Positions 42,501 to 50,106 of a stretch of DNA of 64,000 nt are shown here, in pieces (positions within the stretch are counted from its first letter, which is position 1; each line of letters opens with the position of its first letter). Source of the DNA: Fratercula arctica (lineage: Eukaryota > Chordata > Aves > Charadriiformes > Alcidae). Under the pieces are notes generated by a model. That model made no database searches, had not been told where the DNA came from, and saw nothing but the letters and a program-made list of their open reading frames with translations. The position numbers and the translations under genes were made by a program. The DNA lies in NCBI GenBank assembly GCA_947846985.1, contig CANTUZ010000005.1, forward strand, positions 13,459,861-13,523,860, in the 5' to 3' direction.

Positions 42501-45500
42501 CTCCCCCATGGCCATTTGCTACGTTCAGCTGCTGCCTTGCCCCAGTCCGCTCCCAAGAAAGTTCTGGAAGAGAAACCAGTGTCCTGGGCCAGAGCCTGAA
42601 GCCTCCCCTAGCGTGGGAATAGCACGCACAAGAGGATGCAGGGGCTGATTTACGTCACAGCGCTGCGTGTAAAACAACAAGTTACAAAAGGGCATTCTAT
42701 AGAAAGGAAAAAAATACTAACTGAATATCAGAAGAATGTTTGTCTTCCTGCTTTTAGCTTAATGTGGCTCCTTTTTTAGTCGCTCAGCTAAGATGAGTGA
42801 ATTTGTAGGAGTTGAAAATGCCACACAGTCATTAAAGCGAGCTTGAGAAAGTGCTGGGCGTCTTGTACCATGTTCCACGGCTCTTCTGAAACACAGCACT
42901 GTGCTTGCTGCGGTAGACACTCGAGACCAAAATATGAGGCAATGGCAGCTGTTATAAAAAAAAAATGAATTAAAGAAGCGCATCATTTTACAAGAAACCT
43001 CTGTCAGGCCACATATGTTATAAAAACATGCTGTGATTGATAGATCTTAAAGTAAATGTCAAGTAAAACCAACCCAACAGATTATTTGCAGCAAAAGACA
43101 ACCATTTGCTCTTCCCCAACCTTTTCTGTCTTTTTCCTCTAATTCTCACTTTTCTCATTCAGCAAACTTCAAAGGTTAATCACTGACAGGAGCAAACAGG
43201 TGAAACCTTTCTCCTGGCCTTGGAATAGCCCACAACTAAAAATGCTCACGAGGGTTATTCCAGTGGAAGTCTGATGCCACCTAAAGTCTCCAACAAGTCT
43301 TGCAGTAGAAGAAATCAGCATTTCTCCCCAGCATTCTCAAGCAGTAACAGCTCTGAAGTTATTAGTTATTTATAGTTCTTTGTGGCTACATTAAGCACAG
43401 CAAAAGTTTGCACTGTGAGAAAATTAGCTCAGTCATGCTAGGCTGGGTAAAAATCCAAATTTCTGTCATCCTCAGCCTGTGAGAAGCAGATGTCGTAACT
43501 CAGTCCAAAATCAAAGCTCTTAAATGGAGAGACTGTCCTTATTCCCCTGATGCTAAAACTAGCCTGGTAAGGATGTTCCTTTATTTTTAGCATTTGGAGA
43601 CCATGTGACTGTAAAAGGAAATCAGATTCAGCAGATGGAAGGACAATGCATGCAAGACATTTTCCATGAATGATATCAAGCCTTAGTGAATGTTTAGGAG
43701 ATGCTAACATGTATTTTAGAGTACTCTACTGAGAAGGGTTAATACCTTTATCACTACAATTGGTCAAATAAGCCCATTAAAATGTATTATGATAAAAATA
43801 TGCTGTTGTCACAAAAATATACAAACTTTGAAAAAATGTTTTGCTTTTACTACATTTCCTTTGGACTAAGTATTGATTGTTGGGGGTTTTTAACATCTGA
43901 CTTCGTAGGGTTTTTCTTTAGGATTTTTTTCCCTCTATTTTATTTTGTTTTTCATTTCCATTTTCCCTTGTTTGTGCATTAGTGCTGAAGATAAGACCAT
44001 CAGTGTTATGTGTTTTTACTACTGACATGGTTTAACAGCTAAGAACTGAAGCTGCTTTTGGATTTGAAGTATTATTCAAAGTGGCTGCTATTGAGTGCTG
44101 TTGGGAAGATTAAGCCTAGTCTTCTAGATCCAAGTGTCTCCTGACTGCTATAATGAAACAAACTGATTCTAGTTTTTTACCTTTTTTTTCAAGTCACCTA
44201 GAGGCAACCAGGGGAGGAGGAACTACCAGACCGCACAGTACAGAAGTGGTAGGGACTGGAAGGGGACCTAGGCTGCTTGAAGTCAGAAGCGATAGAAGGG
44301 CAGCCCCTTGGGGACTTGCATTTGAACACGCTAAGTTCCTCAGTAGGTGGTAGGTGTTCTGGACAAAGAAGAACCTCTGCTAACGTGGTTGTTCCTCTCT
44401 CTCCAGCACCCTCTCGAGCTGCTCGCACGCCGTGGTGGCCCTGCTGTACCCCTTCTCCTGGCAGCACACCTTCATCCCTGTTCTGCCCTCACCCATGATT
44501 GACATCGTGTGCTGCCCTACCCCCTTCCTGGTGGGACTGCTCTCCAGCTCGCTGCCCAAACTGAAGGAACTGCCCGTAGAGGAGGTAGGAGCTGGCACCA
44601 GAATTGTTTGCTGGGAGCAAAGCTGGCCTCACCTTGGAGAGGGCCTGCCAGTCGCACATAAATCCTCACGTTTAATTTTTAATCCGCCTCTTTGTTTCTT
44701 CTCTGCCTAATTCTTATGGGCAGCCGCCTCTTCATAAAACTGCAGTAATAGGTTTAGTCTTCTCTTTATTCCGCCTCTCTTCCCATACCTGGCACCTTGA
44801 CAGAAAGTGAGTGTTAACCTGGTCAATAAGTAAGCGCAGTGTAAATATGCTGATTTGTTCTGATTTTGTTGTACCTAGACCAAGAAAAGGAAGACATGAA
44901 GTGCCATCGGCTATGACACCTATTAATGCTAATGGAAGCTGTGCATGAAGCCATAGCCAGCACAGAAAAGAAAAGCTTTAAGCCTTTTTTTTTTTTATTT
45001 TACTCCTAAGAATTTGTTAATACTATATTGGAAATCAAATGAGAATTGCACTTCATCAGCTCTTCAAGTAAAATACCACAAAAATACTCAAGGGCACACT
45101 CTTCTCTCTTACTCCTATTAGTTTCCTGTAATTTTTCTATGAAATTTTCTTTTCTCATGCTCACTTTCAAGGCTCTCTGTGCCTCTGGCCTATGTAAATC
45201 TCTACTCTGTTTTTCTCCCACTTTCCTAAGATTGCCCTCCCACATCTTCCCAGCTCCATCTCTCAGCTCTGCTGCTTCATTATCGTTAATATTTCACACC
45301 TTCGCCCTTCGGAAGCCCTGCTGCCTCAAATGACACTGTTTTCTTTAAAGCCCTCTGAAACACTTTTCATCTGCATGTTATAACAAAAATGGTTAGCAAT
45401 AACCTGCTTAGGCCTAAGAAAAAAGACCTGCCAAATCCTTTTAGCTTTTTTTACATATTAACCTAGTATGAGATCTGTTGTATCTAACTATGTTAAATTA

Positions 45501-48500
45501 GACTTTAAGCTCTAAAGAAATACTTAATCTCCTTGTTTTATAAAGCACACAACCTGTTGTTTCACAGTAGGAATTTGATTCATGTTGAGGCTTGGGACCA
45601 TTCAGATGATCTTTCGCTATTAAAAGCCTGACACAAATGAATGTTTTCTGTCTCTTCAGATATATTTCACTATAGTGTTTTCTTTTCTTTAGGCTTTGAT
45701 GGTTAACCTGGGATCTGATCGATTCATCAGACAGGTAAAGTACAGCTCGAAATGTTGCCATGCAGTCTAGCGAGGTGTTTACTCTAATAGTATGATGAGG
45801 TTTCTTTGATTAGAGGTATTTGGCAGGAATTTTGCAGTGGGAAAGAGATTAGAAAAAAAAAAAAAGTGCTCATTTTCTGTTTCACCTGCAAGTAAGTACT
45901 ACTCCTCAGGTATGCAAAAGGGATTGAGGCTGTGACTGTCAGAAAAAATCAATAACTGTATTCACAGTGCAAAGAAAACATCCAAAGATAATAACCTGAT
46001 GTTAGCAAGAAAACTCACACTGTTGGAGGTGAAAAGGACAAAAAATGCAAAGAAAAGTTTTTGAGTGAGAGAGCAAAGGGGAAGAATAGTTGAATGTGGT
46101 AGGAAAAGCAGGAGCCTTACAAACAGGGAGATGAAGGATCACCATCTCCTGATAGTACCGTGGCACTAAGTAATTTCAAAAATAACAATCTGTAGGTTAG
46201 ATGAATAAACTTTCTTGTGCAATTCCCTGGAAGATATGGCTGGTGAATAGTGGTTGCAGAGCTATTGCTCTTGTGTCTACTCGCTTTTGCTGAACTAGCA
46301 TTAAATAAGATGAAGGGAACAACAGGGGGAAAACCCAGAAAACAAGATATACTAGAATATAAGTAAAAACAACTGTCAAGAACCAAAGAAGCTGCCTAAA
46401 ACCAACTAGAGCACCTGTGTTTACACATAGCTAGGCTTTGCATGATGTCTGTTTAGTTAAAAACATCTATTTAGACACTTTGTCATGTAAAAAGCCTATT
46501 CCAAGTTTATATATGTTTATCTCGCTCTTTGGATTATCATTCCTGACTTTAATCTCATTAAGAGTGACAAGAAATTTTGTGTAGAAATATATGATAGTTG
46601 CATATAGATTTTCAATATTTTGTTTATGTAGGCATGACAGTAGCAGATACAAAAAGCTTTTCTTCTGAATTTCACACCTTACAAAAGTATTTGCTGTAGT
46701 TGCTGCATAGATTAATGTGATCTAAAGATTCTGGTTTTTTTTACCTCTGTCAGATGGATGATGAAGACACACTATTGCCTAGAAAATTGCAAGCTGCTCT
46801 GGAGCAGGCTCTAGAGAGAAAGAATGAACTGATAAATCAGGATTCAGATAGTGATTCAGATGATGGTAAGTTCATTTGGAAACAGGGAGTTGTATCAACA
46901 AGCATGTAGGCAGAATTGTGACTTTCCATCAAGGAGAAAGAAAGATGGGACTTCAGTACTCAAATATGTTTTGCAACATCCCTGTCTCTCTGAACACACA
47001 GGGAACGGGACTGATAGCATCAACCCACAGCAATACATTGTCAGCGATCTATTTTAATTTCTTTGTAAATGACATGCACTCCCATGAGTACCTCTCAGCC
47101 TTTACTCAAACAGAGGTTTGCACTTAACTTGGCCCTAATTCAATCCAGATAACTATACGTGCTCAGGGGTGTGTCTGGGTTCGGAGTTGCTCTTGGCGCT
47201 GGGTATATTCAGGGGAGAGAAGCAGGTACCTGCAGAAAATAGTTTCAGTGCAAGAGGGGCTGATTGCCTCTGAAGGTTCGTATTTCTCTCCAGCAATTAT
47301 AAAAACAGCCCAGGGTGAATTTAAATGCCTGTGGTTAAAAGGTATGAAACAGGCCCCTATTCAGTTTTTGAAATTTATTTCTACTCATCTGTGGTACATA
47401 TGTAAAACTATTTTAACATCTCAGAAATTATGAAAACCCAGATTCTACAACATACCCTTCTTGATCAGTTCTTGGTAAAGGCTTATTATCCCCAGAGCAA
47501 ACACTTTAATTCTGAGCCACTCAGAACCTTCTCAAGAAAACTTACTCAAGAATTAAAATATGAGGTATAATTTTGATGAAGCACCCACAAAACTGTTAAT
47601 TTTCCGAGGTGTTTCCTGAGGATTTGTGTTTCTCATTGACTCTTGGTTATGAAACACCAGTTACGTAGACTGGCACTCTTGATGATAAAGCTCTTACCCC
47701 ATCTGACGTCTAGCCGGGTCTGCAAGGAGCTGGTACAATTCCTTTCAGTTATTGGCATGGCATCAGTAATCCGCTGGATGACAGTGCCTGGCCCCGTGTG
47801 GATGATAATGCTGAGAGCTCTGGTAGCAGCTGATTTTGGTGTCTTATTGCCGCCTTGTTTTGCAGAATGTAACACCCTGAACGGATTAGTGTCCGAGGTT
47901 TTTATCCGATTCTTTGTGGAGACAGTTGGCCATTATTCCCTGTTCCTAACCCAGAATGAAAAAGGAGAGCGTGCCTTCCAAAGGGAGGCTTTCCGTAAAT
48001 CGGTGGCCTCCAAGAGTATCCGCCGCTTCTTGGAAGTTTTCATGGAATCCCAAATGTTTGCCGGCTTCATCCAGGACAGAGAGCTGAGAAAATGCAGGGC
48101 AAAAGGTAAGGCAGGTTTTCGCTCCTGCAGCGCGGGTTAGTTGTGTTTCGCACAGGTCCCATGGTCAGAGCCTCTGCCTGCTGTCAGGGCTGAGCATGCT
48201 CTCCATGGCTGGCAAATCTCCCGAAACACGCTGTCCACTTCTTGTGGGCCTAGATTGTAGCTATGGTGGTGATAACACAAAAGCTTTAACCAGGAGAATA
48301 TTCATATATAAGCGCCTTAAATCACTCAACGGCGAAACTGGGAATGATCCTGCAGAGGGCGCAGCCCATCCCTGATGGGCAGCGGCCCCAGAGGCTGCCT
48401 GCCAGTGCTAGCAGGGGTGGAAATGGGAAGCACTGGTAAGATAAAGCCTGGCTAACCAGAGGGGCAGGTTAAACCTAGGTTGCTGTAGGCCACCCCCAGA

Positions 48501-49352
48501 GCCAGCCCCTGCCCGGGGCCGCCTCTGGCCTTGCTGATCGGAGCCGCGCTGACGGTGGTCCCGCTCAGCAGTGGGGAGCGCGGCTGTTCCATCACCTCAT
48601 CCGTCACCCTTCGCGTCACGTCCGGGGCTGCCGGTACCCGTCCTGATGCCGCGTGAAACTGAGTAGCCCCTCGCTGGCAGTAATGTCCTGAAATACTACA
48701 GAGGCAAAGGGCTGTAAAAGTACGAGGTTGAAAGTGCAGAAAGGGGCTGGGGGGAGCGGATTCGGCCGGACACGGCTCACCCCATTTTCTCCCCTCTCCC
48801 ACAGGTCTCTTCGAGCAGAGGGTTGAACAGTATTTGGAAGAGCTTCCAGACACGGAACAAAGTGGAGTAAACAAGTTTCTACGAGGGCTTGGTGAGGAAA
48901 ATCTTTAGAAGTATTTCTGAAATTAATTTTCATGGGTTTTTTCTTTTTTTTAATTTAATTTAAAAAAGCCTTACCTGAGGTGAAATCAGATAGTTGAGCA
49001 GTTTCAATGCGATAGGAGATATCAAAAGGAAAACAATGAAAACATACTAAAAGCTGACAAAACTAGATTTAATTATCACCCTTGTTAATACTTTCATCTT
49101 CACTTGGGGGCAGGGGAACCAAACCATAATCGAGGAGGAGTGGAGGAAGGCGTCTGACCACTCAGGGTTCTGTTAGTTGGCTCTCCCTGCCGGTATTAAG
49201 TTTTAAAAGAGTTACTCTACAGCAATTACATTACAAATGAGACCCATTTGCTAAGAAACTTTTGATTGCCCTTGGCTTTTCAGTATGTGCTAGAGACTGA
49301 CAGTGTGCTTTCTTTAGGAAACAAAATGAAGTTCCTTCACAAGAAGAACTGA
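460..49352 (+). CDS. DENND2B: DENND2B (ST5), C-terminal 14 coding exons, gene-level entry
   Basis: Coding exons read from GT-AG boundaries: 460-556, 1491-1535, 3846-4030, 4684-4793, 6925-6994, 16714-16791, 20654-20794, 23766-23914, 44407-44584, 45693-45734, 46754-46865, 47866-48105, 48805-48891, 49318-49352. They sum to 1569 nt and join in frame into 522 residues plus TGA, with no frameshift or internal stop. The family protein is about 1,137 aa, so roughly the N-terminal half lies upstream of the window. Domain order in the fragment: basic linker (1-32), acidic serine segment (33-47), uDENN (about 75-169), cDENN (about 175-310), dDENN (about 345-450), basic tail ending FLHKKN. Known role: the DENN module is a Rab exchange factor (RAB13, also RAB10 reported) at the plasma membrane; the human gene was first named ST5, and its shortest isoform is essentially this half. 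The identity call rests on the near-complete match to the ST5 C-terminus, including the stretches [14 protein letters not shown] and [15 protein letters not shown]. Confidence 0.94.
557..1490 (+). other. DENND2B: DENND2B intron, no other feature
   Basis: 934-nt intron between the basic-linker exon and the 45-nt acidic exon. Nothing recognisable inside. Confidence 0.75.
1491..1535 (+). CDS. DENND2B: DENND2B 45-nt exon: acidic serine cluster
   Basis: Acceptor cctctgcag (to 1490), donor G|GTAAGA after 1535. It is 45 nt long, phase 1 in and phase 1 out, so including or skipping it keeps the frame. With the split codon it codes [15 protein letters not shown] (residues 33-47), a serine/aspartate/glutamate run typical of CK2-type acidic phosphorylation sites. 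It directly follows a basic patch. Confidence 0.9.
1931..1982 (+). repeat. Possible old CR1 3' fragment
   Basis: The stretch GGGTCTGATCCAGCATAGAG followed by GTTCTTATACTCT resembles the 3' tail of older sauropsid CR1 elements (the motif 'GGTCTGAYCCAGYATGG...GTTCTTATG'). Short and diverged, so only suggestive. Confidence 0.4.
3799..3835 (+). repeat. Long poly(T) tract forming an acceptor pyrimidine tract
   Basis: Runs of T broken by single C/G bases, about 35 bases, ending only 10 nt before the acceptor AG at 3844-3845. It serves as the polypyrimidine tract of the uDENN exon and is likely length-variable. Confidence 0.8.
3846..4030 (+). CDS. DENND2B: DENND2B exon: start of uDENN
   Basis: The acceptor aatgctag is preceded by an unusually long poly-T tract (about 3799-3835). 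The donor AAG|GTAAAA after 4030 lacks the usual +5 G. Phase 1 in, phase 0 out; residues 48-109. The helix [19 protein letters not shown] leads into the first uDENN strand ([14 protein letters not shown]) and the conserved [11 protein letters not shown]. Confidence 0.93.
4031..4683 (+). other. DENND2B: DENND2B intron, no other feature
   Basis: 653-nt intron; nothing recognisable apart from a short A-run near 4468-4490. Confidence 0.75.
4684..4793 (+). CDS. DENND2B: DENND2B exon: uDENN middle
   Basis: Acceptor ccccacag (to 4683), donor AG|GTAAAC after 4793. 110 nt, phase 0 in, phase 2 out; residues 110 to the split Ser 146. Codes [20 protein letters not shown] and then [16 protein letters not shown]. 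The FCFPD motif is the classic uDENN core signature. Confidence 0.94.
5395..5866 (-). repeat. CR1 LINE 3' fragment, antisense to DENND2B
   Basis: Read on the minus strand, this runs from the terminal ORF2/3'UTR region (GAGTACTGCGTCCAGCTCTG, then the 'GGACATGGATCTGTTGGAGC' type segment) to the typical CR1 tail (GGTCCCTTCCAGTCCAAACC). It is 5'-truncated, as most CR1 copies are. It also lacks an internal block: the 'GACAAGGGG' segment joins directly to the 'GTTGTAGATGCCCC' segment, which the family consensus separates by about 100 nt. A 21-bp tandem duplication sits at 5446-5487. Confidence 0.9.
5446..5487. repeat. 21-bp perfect tandem duplication inside CR1
   Basis: Two identical head-to-tail copies of a 21-bp unit (5446-5466 and 5467-5487) beginning AACCCCCCTGCAATG. 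CR1 consensus has a single copy here, so this is a recent local duplication in this element. Confidence 0.9.
6925..6994 (+). CDS. DENND2B: DENND2B exon: end of uDENN
   Basis: Acceptor tcttctag (to 6924), donor TTG|GTAAGT after 6994. 70 nt, phase 2 in, phase 0 out; residues 147-169, [20 protein letters not shown] then RLL. The FxFxLTxxDGxRxYG-type motif closes the uDENN fold and is diagnostic for the DENN family. Confidence 0.94.
6995..16713 (+). other. DENND2B: DENND2B 9.7-kb intron, largely featureless
   Basis: Non-coding. One doubtful CR1-like fragment near 10120-10180; otherwise no exon, RNA gene, LTR or microsatellite of note. The many 60-100-codon open frames are scattered on both strands, without splice context, and look like chance. 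Confidence 0.7.
10120..10180 (+). repeat. Possible diverged CR1 tail
   Basis: The stretch GCTGGATGGGCCAACCAGCC followed by TGATCCTGGGAGG resembles the 'GGCTAGATGGGCCATTGGTCTGATCC' type tail of sauropsid CR1 elements. Weak match only. Confidence 0.35.
16714..16791 (+). CDS. DENND2B: DENND2B exon: cDENN start
   Basis: Acceptor ctgttatcag (to 16713), donor AAG|GTAAGA after 16791. 78 nt, phase 0/0; 26 residues (170-195), [20 protein letters not shown] then FDLFSK. [15 protein letters not shown] is the cDENN opening strand typical of DENND2 proteins. It lies isolated between introns of 9.7 and 3.9 kb. Confidence 0.93.
16792..20653 (+). other. DENND2B: DENND2B intron, no other feature
   Basis: 3.9-kb intron. 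AT-rich, nothing recognisable except the good branch-point-like TACTAAT 8 nt before the next exon. Confidence 0.7.
20654..20794 (+). CDS. DENND2B: DENND2B exon: cDENN
   Basis: The acceptor atggatcag is preceded by the near-perfect branch-point sequence TACTAAT (20640-20646). Donor GAG|GTAAAA after 20794. 141 nt, phase 0/0; residues 196-242. Codes [20 protein letters not shown], then a Pro-rich loop [19 protein letters not shown]. Confidence 0.94.
20795..23765 (+). other. DENND2B: DENND2B intron with a short Z-DNA-prone tract
   Basis: 3.0-kb intron. Contains a 24-bp alternating purine/pyrimidine run at 21308-21331 and a short TA-rich run near 23191-23207. No exon or mobile element seen. Confidence 0.7.
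21308..21331. repeat. Alternating purine-pyrimidine tract (GT/AC then AT)
   Basis: Twenty-four uninterrupted alternating bases, TGCGTGTGTGTGCACACACA then TATA, including a 16-bp palindrome TGTGTGTGCACACACA. This composition can adopt Z-DNA or a small cruciform. Confidence 0.85.
23766..23914 (+). CDS. DENND2B: DENND2B exon: cDENN core
   Basis: Acceptor tgttcag (to 23765), donor AG|GTAAGT after 23914. 149 nt, phase 0 in, phase 2 out; residues 243-291 plus a split Ser 292. Codes [20 protein letters not shown] and, further on, [20 protein letters not shown]. The LLLERRVIF motif is the most conserved part of the cDENN domain. It is followed by the 20.5-kb intron. Confidence 0.95.
28641..28662. 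repeat. 22-bp perfect palindrome flanked by 7-bp direct repeats
   Basis: ACAATATCTCA followed by its exact reverse complement. TGAATTT lies immediately before (28634-28640) and again at its end (28662-28668). Confidence 0.85.
34323..34894 (-). mobile_element. Solo LTR 1 of an endogenous retrovirus (antisense to DENND2B)
   Basis: Bounded by inverted termini TGTCGTG at 34323 and CACGACA at 34894, with a 5-bp direct repeat GGCCC just outside each end (34318-34322 and 34895-34899). 572 bp. Read on the minus strand it begins TGTCGTGATTTCAGC, has a TATA box TATATAAAGC (+ strand 34627-34636) and an ATTAAA poly(A) signal (34446-34451), and ends in GGGTTAAAGCACGACA. I know this LTR type as an abundant family in neoavian genomes. 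The 5-bp duplication fits an ERVL-like class, but the class is inferred. No gag, pol or env sequence is attached, so this is a recombined solo LTR. Confidence 0.9.
35545..35640. repeat. AT-rich block
   Basis: About 95 bases, overwhelmingly A/T, with overlapping ATTAATAT and TATTAAT words. A low-complexity or possible scaffold-attachment-type sequence; no further function can be read. Confidence 0.6.
36741..36785. repeat. Pyrimidine-rich (CCCTT)n-like tract
   Basis: Forty-five bases of nearly pure C/T built from imperfect TTCCC repeats and broken by one A. Low-complexity; potentially triplex-forming. Confidence 0.75.
37170..37236 (+). repeat. CR1 3' tail fragment
   Basis: Matches the CR1 end: GGGGGCTGAATCGGCTGACC, then TCCTGAGGTCTCTTCCCACC, ending in the characteristic TATGATTCTAT tail. 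Diverged and very short. Confidence 0.75.
37480..37893 (-). mobile_element. Solo LTR 2, same family as LTR 1, internally shortened
   Basis: Starts TGTTGTGATTTAGC at 37480 and ends at CA 37892-37893. The 5-bp repeat CCGTG lies on both sides (37475-37479 and 37894-37898). It aligns with LTR 1 in the same orientation over the CCAGCTGGCAAC segment, the GTGGGTTGAGATAAA segment and the TTTGGGTCAGCC region. It is 414 bp rather than 572, lacking much of the promoter-distal part. The TATA region has decayed (CTATAG). The minus-strand start TGCCCTGGTTCCGGCAGGGA is closer to the family's usual TGTCCTGGTTTTGGCTGGGA than LTR 1 is, so the two are different subfamily members. Confidence 0.87.
40191..40306 (+). 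repeat. CR1 3' tail fragment
   Basis: Clear CR1 3' sequence: GATGGGGCTCTGAGCAACCT, then GGACTAGATGACCTTTAAAG, then GTCCCTTCCAACCCAACAG. About 116 bp, 5'-truncated, in the sense orientation of DENND2B. Confidence 0.9.
44407..44584 (+). CDS. DENND2B: DENND2B exon: cDENN end / hinge to dDENN
   Basis: Acceptor ctctctccag (to 44406), donor GAG|GTAGGA after 44584. 178 nt, phase 2 in, phase 0 out; completes Ser 292 and runs to residue 351. Contains [35 protein letters not shown] and [10 protein letters not shown]. PFxWQHxxIPVLP and PFLVGL are the signature cDENN strands. Confidence 0.95.
44585..45692 (+). other. DENND2B: DENND2B intron, no other feature
   Basis: 1.1-kb intron with a short T-run near 44985-44998. 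Nothing else recognised. Confidence 0.75.
45693..45734 (+). CDS. DENND2B: DENND2B 42-nt exon
   Basis: Acceptor ttttctttag (to 45692), donor CAG|GTAAAG after 45734. 42 nt, phase 0/0; codes [14 protein letters not shown] (residues 352-365), the V-N-L-D/S-x strand opening dDENN. It is too short for ordinary ORF calling and is supported by the frame and by family similarity. Confidence 0.92.
45735..46753 (+). other. DENND2B: DENND2B intron, no other feature
   Basis: 1.0-kb AT-rich intron with one A-run near 45853-45865. Nothing else recognised. Confidence 0.75.
46754..46865 (+). CDS. DENND2B: DENND2B exon: dDENN with acidic serine cluster
   Basis: Acceptor cctctgtcag (to 46753), donor G|GTAAGT after 46865. 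112 nt, phase 0 in, phase 1 out; residues 366-402 plus a split codon. [20 protein letters not shown] is followed by an acidic run, DSDSDSDD, that echoes the cluster at residues 33-47. Confidence 0.94.
46866..47865 (+). other. DENND2B: DENND2B intron, no other feature
   Basis: 1.0-kb intron. The final 220 bases stay open in the frame of the following exon, which makes an apparent long ORF from 47643, but the acceptor at 47865 and family similarity mark the real exon start. Confidence 0.75.
47866..48105 (+). CDS. DENND2B: DENND2B exon: dDENN core
   Basis: Acceptor ttgttttgcag (to 47865), donor AAAAG|GTAAGG after 48105. 240 nt, phase 1/1; residues 403-482. Codes [20 protein letters not shown], then [20 protein letters not shown]. 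FxxxFVxxxGxYxxFL and the FxxSQMFxxFI motif are dDENN hallmarks. The open frame extends 223 nt upstream of the acceptor by chance. Confidence 0.95.
48106..48804 (+). other. DENND2B: DENND2B intron with a CpG-rich patch
   Basis: 699-nt intron. Positions about 48480-48660 are markedly richer in CpG and GC than the flanking introns. No exon is seen within it. Confidence 0.7.
48805..48891 (+). CDS. DENND2B: DENND2B exon: post-dDENN helix
   Basis: Acceptor tctcccacag (to 48804), donor G|GTGAGG after 48891. 87 nt, phase 1/1; [20 protein letters not shown] then VNKFLRGL. Contributes residues 483-511. Confidence 0.93.
48892..49317 (+). other. DENND2B: DENND2B last intron, no other feature
   Basis: 426-nt AT-rich intron before the terminal exon. 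Nothing recognisable. Confidence 0.75.
49318..49352 (+). CDS. DENND2B: DENND2B last coding exon with stop
   Basis: Acceptor ttctttag (to 49317). 35 coding nt, phase 1 in: [11 protein letters not shown] then TGA at 49350-49352. The short basic tail matches the known ST5 C-terminus. The 3'UTR begins at 49353. Confidence 0.92.
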
Positions 49353-50106
49353 CTCCTTTCTGCTGAAATACCAACCCAAAGACTATTTATGACACTGCGC
49401 GTGAGACACCTGCAGCGTTTCGGAGTTTGATGCGGGAGGAGAGCAGAGCAAGCTGACCGCAGCTTTAAGTGACGACCAGTGCTGTTAGACATTGTGCCAG
49501 ATGATGGCTCCTTTCTGTATTTGGGTAGAATTTGTACATAATGTGCTGTAAGCTTTTGTAACTGATTTTGTAACGAGCAAGGAAAACTGTGGTAAATATT
49601 TGTATATTCCTGAGAATACCAGGTGCTTTTTTTTTCTTTAGTATGAATTGAGTTATGCTTGGTGCAAAAATGACTAGCTGATTATGTGCAGCTGACTGTC
49701 TCAGCAGAACCACTGACTTCACGGGATGTTTGTGAGAGCTACACTGATGCCTGGATACTGCGGGGATGAATGGGCTCGGGTACGTGGGAGAGGTTGTACG
49801 CACGGGGGCTGCTTTCATGTGGCGGAGTTGGTATTTTTTTGTTTTTGTTTTTGTTTTCCTTCTAATTAATTTTAAAAGAAAGAAATAACAAAGCAACTTG
49901 ATAACAAGGTACTTGGTTCACAATACAAAACTTCCGCTTGGTTTGAACTCTGGTCAGTAAACTACTTGTAATCCATTCTGCACTAAGACTGCTAAACCTG
50001 AGGAGACCTCAGGTCTTTGACATGCAAACTGCAGCAAGTAGGTACAGTACATCCTTTCCTCATGTATGTATGTATGGTTTCTAATAAACTCTGTAAATAT
50101 ACCTGT
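49353..50106 (+). other. DENND2B: DENND2B 3' untranslated region
   Basis: Non-coding sequence from the stop to the proximal poly(A) signal. It is AT-rich towards the end. A TGTATGTATGTATGG run (about 50064-50076) supplies several UGUA elements, the CFIm type of polyadenylation enhancer, just before AATAAA. The downstream sequence cctgtttgtttatatt is GT-rich, as expected after a cleavage site. The exact cleavage base is inferred. Confidence 0.75.
50083..50088 (+). promoter_or_regulatory. DENND2B: Poly(A) signal AATAAA of DENND2B
   Basis: Canonical AATAAA about 730 nt after the stop, with UGUA elements upstream and a GT-rich stretch downstream. It is the first canonical hexamer I found in the 3'UTR. 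Confidence 0.75.

Larger units (their letters stand above)
23915..44406 (+). other. DENND2B: DENND2B 20.5-kb intron holding the mobile-element cluster
   Basis: By far the longest intron in the window. Recognisable contents: a 22-bp palindrome (28641-28662), solo LTR 1 (34323-34894), an AT-rich block (35545-35640), a pyrimidine tract (36741-36785), a CR1 tail (37170-37236), solo LTR 2 (37480-37893) and another CR1 tail (40191-40306). No exon with paired splice sites was found. The longest open frame (25358-25834, +) has no family resemblance and begins at a non-ATG codon. Confidence 0.75.

Noticed and set aside
47643..47865. Upstream extension of the dDENN exon into one long open frame from 47643
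   Set aside because: The acceptor at 47865 gives exact continuity with the previous exon's phase and the known family sequence. The upstream part has no family match.
48452..48874. 140-codon minus-strand frame over the CpG-rich intron patch
   Set aside because: GC-driven, antisense to a real exon at one end, no recognisable protein.
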